Of a stretch of 64,000 nucleotides of DNA, positions 36,319 to 48,498 are shown in pieces. The first letter of the stretch is position 1. Every line of letters begins with the position of its first letter. Made by a program: the position numbers and the translations under genes. The stretch is from Lytechinus variegatus (taxonomy: Eukaryota > Echinodermata > Echinoidea > Temnopleuroida > Toxopneustidae), in contig NC_054754.1 of the NCBI RefSeq assembly GCF_018143015.1, positions 24,628,894 to 24,692,893 on the forward strand. The letters run 5' to 3'. The notes below the pieces were generated by a model. The model was not told the DNA's origin, did not search any database, and saw only the letters and a list, made by a program, of their open reading frames with translations.

Positions 36319-37529
36319 TGGTAATGTTTTTTTTTTTACTTTTTCATTTTTCTTATGTACAGATTTTCAAATTTATTACTAATAGAAATTTTCAGCAATT
36401 TCTGAAAATAATGATACAGATACAAATTTTGGCAATGACTCACATTGAGTTGTACATGAAATCAAGTTTTTAAGCAATTCGGGATCTGATAATATGCACT
36501 TGTGTATATCATAACTGCGTAACCATGCATGCATTCCAAAAATAGTCTTGAATGTTGTGTGGCCCTGCCATGTTTACGAATTTATTGTAGATAAAAGTGA
36601 GCTAATCACATAGATTTGTTTGTTAAAATGATATTCTTAATATTGATTGCTGTGCAAGATTGAACAGGGAGAAGAGGAACATGACAAAGCAATCAAGAAA
36701 GAGTAAAGGGGGAAGAGAAAGAGGATTTATTTATAACACACAAGTAAAAAAAATGTGTTTTAAAACACACTGGTTAAAACGTGCCAACCCGGGCCCCAGT
36801 TAACGCGATCAGAAATCCATTCAATATGATTGAACTTAATATCATGCAGAAATCAATACGCATATAAATATAATCAAAAAAATAAATTTTGAACCAACTT
36901 GCATAATGAGCTGTGAACTTAGCCTGTATTTTGGTGACATCTACCTACACACCAAATTTTTTTAAATCCATTGAATGTTTTTCAAGTTATTGCGCGGAAA
37001 CCAAGGGGGGGGGGCTGACAGGGGCAACACTTAATGCCCCCTCCGGGCTTCATCTGCAGGGGCATAAAAACTCTAGGCCTACTCATCAGCAGGGGCCCGT
37101 TTCTCAACACCTGGACAAGTTAGTCCTATTTATCTACCAAACACAGAATTAGTTCCAAAATTACCCAAAAGGATTAACTAGAATCCATTAATATCATATT
37201 GATACTATTGGTGGAAAGTACATACCAGACGTAGCCTTAGTCACAAAATAGCAAATTTTCCAAAAGTTGCAAAAAATAGAGGCAAAATATGCTTAAAAAG
37301 TACTTAAACATGCAGACATGGGCATTAAATTTCTGAGGAAATGAAATTAACACTAATTCATATCATGATAAAAAAAATCACATGTAAGTGGACATTGAGA
37401 TATTTATCCCAAGATATAAAATTTGAATAGTTTACGTAAGTAAACCATAAGGCTTTCTTCCTAACATGATGGTTTCTAGTGTTGCTGTTGGATGTTTGTG
37501 GTCTATATCATGGTTGTTCCACTTTATAT

Positions 37530-37600
37530 GTTTGTCATTTTGCCTCCGACGAAGATTCTGCTAGGATCGAAAGCTTAGGCCCCTTTTGACTCTCTAATTT
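37530..37600 (+). repeat. Second hammerhead-like core
   Basis: CCGACGA (37546-37552), a GATTC/GGATC stem around TGCTA, then GAAA (37569-37572). It differs from the hammerhead CTGANGA core at one base. It may be a Penelope-like retroelement tail relic like that near 12367. Confidence 0.25.
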
Positions 37601-38050
37601 ACTCCATTGGCTCTTTTTTTTTTTAGATAAGCAGTTTTCAGCAGCTTCTTTTTGCCTTTAACATGATGATAATCAAACAGATTTTCAGGATTCCAAACAT
37701 CATCAAAAAATATATTATCATGGATTGTTAAACTCTTTAGATACCTAAACGCACAATTTTATGAATGCTATGCGTATATTAGAGGAAGAATTTATTAAAA
37801 TTTTGATAAGGGTCTGAAAACGAGTCCAATTATGGATGACCTGAAGTGGTAGAATCTTTGTCAATTCAATTATTTTACTACCTTAAATTAACACTTGTTA
37901 TAATTTCTGTGCATTACAATTACTATTGAATGATTTATCCCACTTGTTTGCTATATAATTCATTTTTCTTTAAATTATTACGTAATAAAATTTTCAAATT
38001 TCGAGGCTCATTTGAATGTCACAGTCTATCCACATGATATCACTACATAA

Positions 38051-38643
38051 AGGACAAGTCCACTCCAACAAAAACTTTATTTGAATAAAAAGAGAAAAAT
38101 TCAACAACCATAACACTGAAAATTTCATCAAAATTGCATGTAAAATAAGAAAGTTATGGCATTCTAAAGTTTCGCTTCATTTCACAAAACAGTTATGCAC
38201 ATCTCGGTCGATATGCAAATGAGAAACTGATGACATCACTCACTATTTCTTTTGTAATCTATTATATGAAATATGAATTATTTTTATTTCTCGTCATTGT
38301 CATGTGAAATGAAGTGTCATTCCTCCCTGAACACGTGGAATTACATTATTTTAACATTTTGTGCTTCAGGCAAGGAGGTCCTAATTGTCAAATTTGTAAA
38401 AAATGAAATATTGTATAATTCAAACAATAAAAAAACAAAAGAAATAGTGAGTGACATCATCGACTCTCTCATTTGAATGTAACTGGCTCGTTAATATAAC
38501 TATTTTGTTCAAAATAAGCGAAACTTTGAAATGTCATTAATTTATTATTTTACATCCGATTTTGATGAAATTTTCAGCATTGTGCTTGTCTGGTCTTTCT
38601 CCATTGATTCAAATCAACATTTTTTATGAGGTGGACTTGACCC
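38051..38643. mobile_element. TTAA fold-back MITE, family E, copy 1
   Basis: The left end GGACAAGTCCACTCC and right end GAGGTGGACTTGACCC are inverted, with TTAA at 38644-38647 and a weaker ATAA at the left. Long inner arms: CTGAAAATTTCATCAAAATT faces GATTTTGATGAAATTTTCAG. About 590 bp, noncoding. A truncated relative lies at 49447-49980. Confidence 0.82.
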
Positions 38644-38649
38644 TTAAGA

Positions 38650-38815
38650 AAGAAGTAAGTTATGACAGGTTTGGAGATGTCATAACTATTTGGTCAAGTT
38701 GTCCCCGATCTTGGCAAAGAGGGATTCGTGAAACAGTTCGCTAACAGGTAGCTAACTATTTCCAATTTAGTTAAGAAGTTAGAAGACTTAACGGTGTTGA
38801 GAAACGGGCCCCAGT
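38650..38815. repeat. Short repeat ending in a GAGAAACGGGCCCC terminus
   Basis: TAAGTTATGACAGG, GTTCGCTAACAGGTAGC and GAAGTTAGAAGACTTAACGG form partial inverted pairs. The right end shares the terminus seen at 9605, 13487, 31785 and 37095. Left boundary unclear. Confidence 0.4.
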
Positions 38816-39294
38816 CTACGCAAGCAGAACCAAACAGAATCAGTTTGCCACACTCAAATTCCCAATTTGCACTCGCATCAATTATTTAGTTACGTACCTA
38901 TCATTTTATGATCTAGTGCATAGAACAAATGACCATTTTTTTTAGGTCGGAATGTCAACAATTTTCAGCTCGTGCTTCGCATTCCCATTATTGAAATATG
39001 TACCATCCTCATGGTTAAACAGTCCTTAACAGGATCATGCTAGAACACTTATTAAAAATTATGTTCGTGCTTGGCATTCTCAGTAATTATCTAGAACACA
39101 CACATCTTGTTCAGGATCACAAACGGTGCCTAGAATGTTAAATTTTCAGGACAAAATACATCCTAAATACATATATAAAAGTTCCAAAAAAAGTAAGAAA
39201 AAAAATTGCTTGCCTTTGCACTTTTTATATAAGGCCTACGTGATTATTTCATATTGATGTTATTTTATAAGAAACCAACTCGCATATTTAATGA

Positions 39295-39475
39295 CCCAGT
39301 GTAGTGGTCCACCCGGATACCCCCAACCAGTAATTGGGAGGAGATACCTGCGGGTCACAGTTCTGTGTGCGCACCCTTGTAGGCGACCCAGATTGGCTGG
39401 CTCCTCCAATACGCCTTGGAATGTCTTTAACAGATATATGGCACTATATAAATGCTGTGCATCATCATCTACCAA
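39295..39475 (+). repeat. SINE fragment with a GCACTATATAAATG tail
   Basis: The tail GGCACTATATAAATGCTGTG followed by CATCATCATC is the kind of 3' end shared by many LINE-mobilised SINEs. The head is not recognisable as a tRNA. Confidence 0.5.
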
Positions 39476-39734
39476 CACACCCAAATTTTAAAAAATCTGA
39501 TGACTTTTGATAAGATATCGTGAGGAATCCAACTCGCATATTTAATGAGCTGTGATCTTTGACCAGCATATTCCGAATTCGAACTTAGCCTGTATTGGTA
39601 TCATCTACCTACACACCCAAATTTGTTCAAATAAGTAGAATATTTCATAACTCATAAAAAAGACATTATCATGCGGAAACTAAATTGCATATTTAATGTG
39701 TTTTGACCTGCCGACTCCAAATTCAAACTTGGCC

Positions 39735-40068
39735 TGTACTATCAGAGGGTCGTGTGTTCGAATCCCGCCATGGACTAGCGTCCTTTGGCAAGGGTTAATC
39801 CACTTTGCCACTCTCCACCAGGTGTTAAATGGGTACCTGGTAGGATGTGAAAGCCTATGTATAATGTAGTATGCCTAGCAATTGAGTCTTGGAACTCTTG
39901 TTGGAGTGCTCCCCAGGGAGTGGAGAAGGTGCATACATTGTACGCAGGCATACAAGGTTCTGATGACCGTGGTAATACTGAGTCTGGAAAGCGCTTAGTC
40001 TCTTAGAGACGTCGTTCCGATGCATTAAGCGCTATATAAATATGTGGAATATTATTATTATTATTACT
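39735..40068 (+). repeat. tRNA-derived SINE with LINE-like tail
   Basis: Contains a B box in GTGTTCGAATCCCGCC near the left. Then comes a body with TTGCCACTCTCCACCAGGTG and TTAAATGGGTACCTGGTAGG, and a tail AAGCGCTATATAAATATG followed by ATT repeats. B box, body, and a GCGCTATATAAAT-plus-trinucleotide end is the standard layout of CORE/V-type SINEs moved by L2/CR1-class LINEs. The A-box region is not clear. Confidence 0.7.
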
Positions 40069-40084
40069 ATGGTGTCATCCACTC

Positions 40085-40225
40085 CTATGGTGTCACCCAC
40101 TCCAAGCTGTGGGGAAGTTACACATTGATGCAGAGGTTCGAGCCCTGATCACGTCTTTCGGATTGTGACATTAAAGGTCGGTCCCAGACGTAAATAATCA
40201 AACCTGATTGATATACGTCTGTCAA
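40085..40225 (+). repeat. 7SL-like SINE fragment, second copy
   Basis: Shares GAAGTTACACATTGATGCAG and AGGTTCGAGCCC with 1381-1420, and a CAGACGTAAATAATC tail with 1979-1995. It is shorter because the intervening sequence of the first copy is absent. Confidence 0.45.
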
Positions 40226-41079
40226 AAACTCAAAATACACACACACACTCCTAGTACCAATGATTAATGTTAATGTTTGGACCTCATAGGCGACATTACC
40301 CAAAATATGGGTTGCCGGTTGGACAATGCTGTTCTGAATCTGATTTCAAACTCAAGACTTTGGTAAATGTACGCCTTAATACAAATTGGAGTTATGCGAT
40401 ATGACTTTCATTTGGTGGGAAGACATTTAATACTTTATAAAATTAGTTGAAATTAAAATGGATTATATTAATGCTCACTGTTGGTGAGCATTTCTACACG
40501 ATCCCCCTATTGAGATTTATAGTAAATATTTTGGAATTATATTAGTTATGCGACCCCTCCCTCATGATGATCACAGCATTATTTGTAATGGGGATATATT
40601 TCGTTCATATTCTTGTCTCTTCTTTCTCTTTTTAGCCTTTTTTTTGCTTGTTAAAACCTTTTCATTTTTTTTTGGGGGGGGGCTTGCCAAATTTTATGTG
40701 GGTCAAAATTACATTCATTTTTTTAGTGACAATCTTATTTTTCATTTGTCAAATTTTACGCAAGACAAAATTACCTTCGATCATAATTACAGTTAAAACC
40801 TTTTTTTAATTTTAATTTTTTTTTTGGGGGGTTGCCAAATATAACATGGACAAAATGACTTTCCCTTTTCTTATTTATTTTTTTGGGGGGAGCTTGCCGA
40901 ATATCACGCGAACGAAATGACTTTCATTTTTAGTGACCATCACTTTACGTGAGACAAAATGACCGTTTTTTTTTAAGTGAGAACCTTTTTTGGGAGTTGT
41001 CTAATTGTACTTGAGAAAATTCACCCCACCCCCCCCCTACTTTGGAAAATCTTGGATTTACCTCTAGTTTTAATCATGA

Positions 41080-41825
41080 TTAACCCTAAATAGACTGGGC
41101 TATTTCGATGCCTAAGAAGACTGGGGAGGGGGGCTGATTCAGCGCCCCCTTATGATCTCGGACGTCGATTGCGCGATCGCGACGAAAATTGGCACACATT
41201 ACCCATGGCATAATCTACCAAATTATCACATCAAATTATGCAAAAAATCTCATGTTTCATTAATTATGCTAATTTTTGCGTAAAATCATTAGTTTGCTCT
41301 AATTAATAAAATAATGCCCCTGAAATGCTAATTTTTGTTTCACCTACTCTAGATAGGCATCTGATCAAATTTATTTTAAAAAATTTCAACATCATGTTTA
41401 TTTTCTTATGTATTCTATTGTTTTCTAAATTTCTTATGTATTTCATTGTTTTTCGACTTTGTTTTTCATTGTTTTTTCAATGGAAATTGTCAGGGACTTT
41501 ATTTTGACCATGAAAAAGATAAAATAAATTGATTTTAAGCAGTAAAAGGAAAAATAATAATACATTTATGAATTTTGGCTAAAAACACTATTTGTATTGG
41601 ATTTGTACACAAATTCACGTTTTTGAGTAATTTTGGGTCTGCATGCACGAACGAAATGTTGCGTAATTTCGAAAGTGTGTACCCGGGGGTCACAATTTTG
41701 GTCTCAAAAGTTGTGCGAGACTTGAAAGTAAAAAGTCAGCGAGCAACGCGGTCAAAAAGATTTGCGCGGCGGATTTATCACGAAAAATGTCGAGGGGGGG
41801 GCTGATTCAGTCTTTTTAGGGTTAA
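41080..41825. mobile_element. Element with TTAACCCTAAA termini, copy 3
   Basis: TTAACCCTAAATAGACTG at the left faces AGTCTTTTTAGGGTTAA at the right, both followed inward by a GGGGGG-GCTGATTCAG block. The 745-bp interior contains GCATAATCTACCAAATTATC and GCAACGCGGTC but no domain. It is the cleanest of three copies. Confidence 0.78.
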
Positions 41826-42209
41826 GATCATGCGTATACCACGGCAGAGGCGTAAACCGCTGCAGGGGCATGCAGGCTGGCCCTTGATCCCTAGTGGATT
41901 TCACCGGAAAAAAAATCCAGATAAGAGAAAAGGAAAGAAAGAAAGAAAGAGAGAGGGGGGGGAGAAAGGGAAGACTGGGAAATAAACGAAAAGGTCCCCC
42001 CCAAAAAAAAGGAGGAAAAGAGAGAAGAAAAAGCGAAATCATTAAAGGGGTGTATATTATAACTTCATTTATAATTGTTTTTCCTTCTTTTATGGGGGGG
42101 GTCAAAAAAATAAAAACCTTAACGAAATGTTTTTCTATAATTACATTTAGGTCTACACTCGCGATTTAATAAAAAATAGTAGCCATCTATATACAAATGA
42201 TGCGTTAGA

Positions 42210-42786
42210 GTGGGTCAGTAGGAACTCTGTGTATGGTAGGGGGTCCTAAAGCTGCGCGGGTCCTAAAGCTACGCACCACTCATCGCGCATGCAGTTTTTA
42301 ATGACAAATGCGCACTTTGTGTGGAATTGTGACTGCAGAGTGACGAACGATTCCTATTCAATTTTTTATACAGAGGCTGCAGTAAATCTCTAAATGCAGA
42401 GAACACCACAACTGTTTTGAATTTTGAGCTATATTCTCTTTAATTTCATATTATCCTATAATAGTATGAACATATTTTAGAAATTGAGGCACAGGAAATT
42501 CTATTTTTCTGCATGATAAATCGAGTGCGTAGCTTTAGGACCCTTCTAACAATGGGCGGCGAATTCAAGAGGTGTTCGGAAAACACGGCGGGATTTTCGT
42601 ATTAGTGAGTTTTGTGATAATTTGTTCTTGCTTAATGATCTTTAGAATATTTGCCACAAGTTAGCGACAGATAATTTGTTCAAATATTAAAATTGGCATA
42701 GTTTCTATCGTTTGTAAACAAAGTGCGTAGCTTTAGGTCCCCCCATCATACAAGGTAACCACATGCACACAGTTCCACTGACCCAC
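42210..42786. mobile_element. Fold-back element with repeated GCGTAGCTTTAGGACC motif
   Basis: GTGGGTCAGTAGGAACT at the left end is inverted at the right as AGTTCCACTGACCCAC, and the pairing continues through GTCCTAAAGCTGCGC with GCGTAGCTTTAGG. The motif GTCCTAAAGCTACGC or its inverse occurs four times in 577 bp, at both ends and internally. Noncoding. Confidence 0.82.
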
Positions 42787-42859
42787 GAAAGAAACCCATG
42801 CATCATCTGTTTTATAGAATGGAATTTTTTTTTAATAAACCACAAAAATTAATGATTTA

Positions 42860-42975
42860 CTGGATGCATGATAATTTCATGCGTCGGGTAAATCTAATTT
42901 ACCGGACACATGATTTTTTTACCGGACGCATGATTTATTTACTGGACGCATGATTTATTTACCGGATCGATGCAT
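42860..42975 (+). repeat. About 21-bp tandem repeat
   Basis: Four or five diverged copies of ACCGGACGCATGATTTATTT. Confidence 0.8.
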
Positions 42976-44642
42976 GAAAATTCCAAAATCTAATGCAGAG
43001 CGCAGACACTTTGATAACCCTGGACAACATAAATATGGGCTTAACTGGATAATGTTGCCACAAAGATATTGTTATACCCAAAATGCCAGATACAGCTTTG
43101 CATTGACTATATCTTGAGCAGTTGAGGCAGCCTCCGACCTCCAATACATGTAGCTGTGTGTGTGTATGCGGGCCGCGCGGGGGCCAGCGCCTGCCTGGGC
43201 CTGCAGTGGATATTTCGCTGTGCACAGCCAGCCCAGGGCAGTATAGATCTAACGTTAGATCGTACATGTATGTCTGGACTTCTCAACTAACGAGTATGTG
43301 GGCAGTTTTAATCCCAATGACAATTACGGTACCGTATTTGTACTTACAGATCATTTTGCATCCTTTGATTCATTCTGCTTTGATCGAAATTCAAATTTTG
43401 ACGTAAACAAGCGACGGTAACAGTACATGCGCGATGACATCACAATGACCTTTTCGGACGATTGCTTGTTTACAGTGGATATCGTTGCGTTTTGATTATC
43501 GGGATATCGTTCATGCAGCCCAGTAAAATTTTTGCATTGCTCTCAACCAATCAGATTGCAGGGATTTTCTCATCCATTACAACTATAAAAAGTTTTAAAA
43601 TTGCTAAAGATCCAGAGATATCAAAACCCACCTGCTGATTTAGCACTGGGGTACACAAGCCAGGGTTATGCCCAGTGCATGCCCCCCGAATGTTCTACGT
43701 ACAACCAAGATATAAAAAAATGAAGGGAATTAAAGAAACCAAAATTAGGAAAAGTGTAAGGTAAGATATCTGTCTCAAATTTAGATTTGCACGAAAGGTT
43801 TTTTCTCGCTTGCTTCATTCGCTTGGAACATATAAAGCAACTTTATTCCCACGTGCCATATGTTTCGGCCTCTTTCTTTCTACTATTTCATTTTTTTTAC
43901 TCATCATGCTCCTGCCACACAGGGGTTTGCCCTAATGCATGAACAATCATTAAAAAATATCATTTTTCATGTGACTGGGAATTTTTTGCTCTACCCCTCC
44001 CCCCTCCTCGATCCCTGTATCGATTTGACTTGACATGGGCCTATACCTGATGTATTCTGCTTCAATATAAAATCATAACGGATAGAACGCCTTGAATACA
44101 GGCCAAACAGCCTAACGACACACACACACACACATTGCCGTGTCACGTGACAATCAGTATTAAACGAGGATGTGTACAACCCTATGGCGACAAGGCTAGT
44201 CGCAAAAGTTGAGCAAGTTCTGGACGAATAGGCTTCAATACCCCAAGAAAAGAAGTAGTATCTAGGGACTAATTAAAAATAGTTTTCTTAATGGAGTTCC
44301 ATGTTAAAATCTAGTAATTTAAGTCCAACTTTTAATTCGCGTGCACTCACTTTTTTAACACAGGAATTAATAGGCACGGTGCCTAGAGTGTCATCTACCA
44401 ACACACCTAAATTTAAAAAAAAAACAATCAAATATATTTCAATTTATTGCACTGAAACCAAGTGGGGGTGGGGGGGGAGGCAGGCAAATCAATGGACAGG
44501 TGGAACGCTTAATGCCCCCTCCGGACTTTGTCTGCGAGAGCATAATTACAGAGGAGCTGAATTTGAAGAGGGCCTGAATCAAGACTGAAACATCGCAATA
44601 CGTGTAAGTGGAGTAGGCTAGGGCACTCACACTAGTACGAGG

Positions 44643-45194
44643 CCGGGGGGGGGGGGCACTCAGTATATAATGCATAGTGGGTATGTGCCGCGGAGGGGAC
44701 CCCCATTTTTACACCCAAATTTCCGTTCCAAGCCAAGGCATAGCATTTTTGTCTTATTGAGAAAAAAACAAAGAAAGCTGCTCCAAGGCAAAGCATTTTG
44801 TTCTCATCTAGAAAAAAGAAGAAATTCGCTCCAAAGCTTCGCATATTTTTCGTTACGCCATTCCGGTCGCATTGATCTGCTGCAATTTTGGTGAAAAGCG
44901 GCCACAGAGCGCTGTCCGACCATCGTCTCTGAGCGAGCGCACCGGCAGAGGCTGCGCTAGCTGCATCACGGATGCCCGTTCCATAGCCTATAGGGATGCA
45001 TACGCACGTACTCACACGCTGGCGATCGATCCGTTCCAACTTCCAAGGACCCCCATTTCACAAAATTTTAGTTCCAAACCCCGTTCCGAGGACCCTCCTT
45101 TTTACAATACTCCCGCTCCAAGCCCAAGGCCCCGTTTTTGTCTCTCCTGCGGCACATCCCCACCACTTTTTTGTTCAAGTGCCCCGGCCCCGGG
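44643..45194. mobile_element. hAT-type MITE with internal periodicity, copy 2
   Basis: Same family as 30404-30910: G-run then GGCACTCAGTATATAATGC at one end, and a GTGCCCC run at the other. Flanks GTACGAGG (44635-44642) and GTATGAGG (45195-45202) match at seven of eight bases, a diverged 8-bp duplication. Interior repeats GTTCCGAGGACCCTCC-like phrases. Confidence 0.82.
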
Positions 45195-45283
45195 GTATGA
45201 GGTTAGTGAGGCTGGGTAAACTTGCGCCAAGTTGCGGCCAAGCCCGCCCAACATGCCCAAACTGTTGAATAAATTTGTTATTT

Positions 45284-45411
45284 CAAATTAAAAAAAAATA
45301 TATTTGTCATCTGATTTCAATGAAATTTTCAGCATTTTGCTCTGTATGAATTTTACATTATTTGCTAAGTTCTAGGCCAAAATATCTTCAGCCTGTATAA
45401 TTCCTCACCAT
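45284..45411. repeat. Half copy of a family A fold-back MITE
   Basis: Reads CTGATTTCAATGAAATTTTC, then AGCATTTTGCTCTG, and ends CTTCAGCCTGTATAATTCC, matching the right half of 25163-25741. The left half is missing. Confidence 0.6.
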
Positions 45412-45829
45412 TTTAGGTGTGCAGAAAAGACCAATCCCCCCCCCCTTTGTCTGACTACAGTACACAAACTTGAATACATGGGACTATAATTTTTACAGTA
45501 CACAGCTTCTTGCAAATGAAAGTAGCAGGTATGGCAACCACTACGATTTCCCATTTTGTTTTCAACGTAATTCAAACATAGCTGAACTTACGAATGCAAT
45601 GTCCGTCCACATTCTACTAATTAGAGAAGTTGTTTGCAGCTCTTGTTGGCATGAATAACCATGATAACGTGAAATCTAAGCTAAACAGGAAAGGTTCACC
45701 AACATGCCGACCTGTAAGTGTGACCGTCCGCGGGGCGGCGCCGGATATCGATCGATCGAAGATCGGCTTGAGCAAGGTGCAGCCAATCAGCGACGATCTC
45801 ATATACCCTGCCAGAAAGAGGAGACAGAA

Positions 45830-46500
45830 TTATTTTACATGGACGGAATTTTTTGTGATGTGACACAAAATCATTTCGTCGACAGAATTTTTTGTGATGT
45901 GACACAAAATCATTTCATCGACGGAATAGATATTCGCATCGCAACGAAATGAATTTTGAGGACGCAATTTTATTCCGTCTCGACGAAATTGATTATAAGT
46001 GTGACACAAAATAAATTTCGTATATGAAATCACACTGCATCATGACGAAATGAATTTCGTTGGAGTGAAACACAAATTTTCCTACAGAATTTTCCTTTGA
46101 ACACTTGGGGTGCCATTTCGTTAGATCAAAATTCATTTCGTGTGTACGAAATAAATTTTGTGGACGAAATTACATTTTGTCTCGACGAAAATTTATTTTG
46201 TGTGACAAGAATAATTTCGTATACGAAATAAAATTGCATCATGACGAAATCATTTTCATATGAACAAAAAAACTTTTGTGTACGGAATGGCGTGAATTGG
46301 ACGGAGTATGGCACGCCAAAAAAAGTTTGTGGACGCAATTACATTTCGTCTAGACGAAATTTTTTTCGTTGAGACAAAATTAATTTTGTGTGACACAAAA
46401 TAAATTTCGTGTACGAAAATAAAACAGCGTCATGACGAAAAGATTTTCGTCTGAATAAAAACACATTTTGTGTACGGAATTGCTTGAATTGCACAGAATA
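45830..46500. repeat. Array of ACGAAAT/ATTTCGT short palindromes
   Basis: Over 650 bp, ACGAAAT and its inverse ATTTCGT alternate with TGTGACACAAAAT, TCTCGACGAAAT and CATGACGAAAT phrases. Many neighbouring units pair as small hairpins, and the tract as a whole is mirror-like. The many short minus-strand frames are by-products. It resembles the structure at 17913-18375 in design but not in sequence. Confidence 0.8.
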
Positions 46501-46657
46501 TACTGGCGGACACTTGGCGCCCCATACTTGAGTGCGTCGAGACGACCGTACAGGTGGTGGTGGTGCAGTGGTGGCACGTTGGTACTGGGAAACTGAAGTA
46601 AGCATCCAATTTCAATTTCTTAAAAACCACCAAAACGCACAGTTTTCATTCATTTAA

Positions 46658-47240
46658 AGGAGAATGAAACAATTGGAACAAGATAGCTTGTGTGAAAACA
46701 GAAAAATCAAAGAAACAGATCAACGAAAGTTTGAGAAAAATCGGACAAATAATGTGAAAGTTATGAGCATTTGAATATTGCGATCACTAATGCTATGGAG
46801 ATAGCAAATTGGCAATGCGACAAAGATGTGTGATGTCACTTGTGAACAACTCTCCCCATTACTTTAGTATATATTTCACTAGAATTGCCTCTTTTATCAC
46901 ATCTATCCATAAATCATGTGTTCTGTCTACATGAGGGCATGTAATACATATTTTTAAAAAAAATACATCATGATAAAGAGTTTGTTTCATCATAAGAAAA
47001 AGCAAAAAGAGACATTTTGAGGGTATTTTACAGTCCACCAAAGGGAAAGTTGTTCATCAGTGACATCACACATCCTTCGCATTGCCAATGTGAGTATCTC
47101 CATAGCATTAGTGATTGCAATATTCAAATGCTTATGACTTTCTCACTATTTGTCCGATTTTTCTCAAACTTTCTTTATTCTTATTCTTTGATTTTTCTGT
47201 TTCTACACAAGCCTATTTATTCCAAAAGTTACATTCCCCT
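46658..47240. mobile_element. TTAA fold-back MITE, family F
   Basis: Flanked by TTAA at 46654-46657 and 47241-47244. Ends AGGAGAATG and CATTCCCCT are inverted. The inner arms AAAGTTTGAGAAAAATCGGA and TCCGATTTTTCTCAAACTTT are exactly inverse. About 583 bp, noncoding. Confidence 0.85.
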
Positions 47241-47419
47241 TTAATAAATAGTATGCTATCCCCCTGTCTGTCAACCTCTTCAGCGATGGTGCTGTGATGT
47301 ATACCGGGGCTCTATACTTCGGCCCAATGGCCCTGATCAAATTATCTGATGCAAAAACCGAGGCCCGTCTTCGAAAATGCGATAGCTCATCAATTCCTTT
47401 TTGACCACCACCCCCACCA

Positions 47420-48466
47420 CACCGGGCCCGACGCACCACCACATGCATTTTCGATCATTATCATTTTCATCATGATAATCGTTCTTGTCCTCATCGTATG
47501 CAGTCATAATGATTACCATCATCATCGTCGTCGTCGTCGTAGTTGTTCTCATCTTATGTAATTATCATCATTACAATCATTACCATCATCATCACCCGGG
47601 ATCATCGCCACCATCCTGTCCACCACTGACTTGCCACTTGGTTTATACAGTGATCATTTTGCTTATTTCCGTTTGATCACATCCTTCGTGGAATAATTCG
47701 CTTGACAACCAGTCGAACTCCAAACCCAAGTTCGGTCTAAGTCTATATTTTATCTTCTTTCAAGTAAGGCTTCTTAATGTCCACTTTTTCAAACACCAAT
47801 GAGTATATAGTATTTTGTCTTATTTCAGGTATTATAGGCCTAAGGCTTCTTCCAATCCCTTCCAATGTCCACATTTTCAAACAAAATTAGTATACATTTA
47901 TTATGAATAAGCGAATTATTTATGATTAACCAAATTTTCATTTGACAAAGTACAAAATAATAGGCCTAAGTAGATGAAGTGGAATGGGATCATGCGGGTA
48001 TTAGGCTTAGACCAAGCCTAGGATCAAACAGTAATGAGACCAAAACAAGATAGACCAAGTTTGCTTACGACGAGCCATGATATGTTTGGCAGTCTGTTAA
48101 TTGGACCACCTGCTTATATACCCAAATGGATATGTCATCATCATTACAAGTAACGTCAGTACCAGGAGCATCACCGCCGATTCCATCATCTTGAAAATTA
48201 ATATCAATCATTACCATAATTATAGCGCCATTATCATCAATATTATTTGATCAGTATCATTACATTATCCATCACCATCGTAGTCATTATAATCATAATA
48301 CTATAGATCAATTCACCACAATAATCATAGTATCACCATCATCATAATCATCGTCATTATAATTCATCATCACCGTCCTATTTATCGTCACCATCATCAC
48401 CACCTCCATGCATGTACCACCACCATCATCTGGCATTAAGATCATCTTCATCACCATCATCTTCAT

Positions 48467-48498
<32 letters not shown>

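Larger units (their letters stand above)
33490..37250. repeat. Right arm of the large inverted duplication
   Basis: Inverse counterpart of 22795-26150. It is longer because of insertions between about 35100 and 37090, which include the TTAACCC element at 35670-36318. It lacks the family A MITE found in the left arm, and has its own G-run at the equivalent junction near 33900. Confidence 0.8.

Noticed and set aside
43150-43410. Frame with CVCVCGPRGGQRLPGPA near 43.2 kb, which looked exon-like because of local GC content
   Set aside because: It starts in a TGTGTG run and has no splice context or known motif.
45630-45952. Overlapping frames at 45.6-45.95 kb in a small GC-rich patch
   Set aside because: No splice-bounded exon, no recognised domain, and the right part runs into the ACGAAAT palindrome array.
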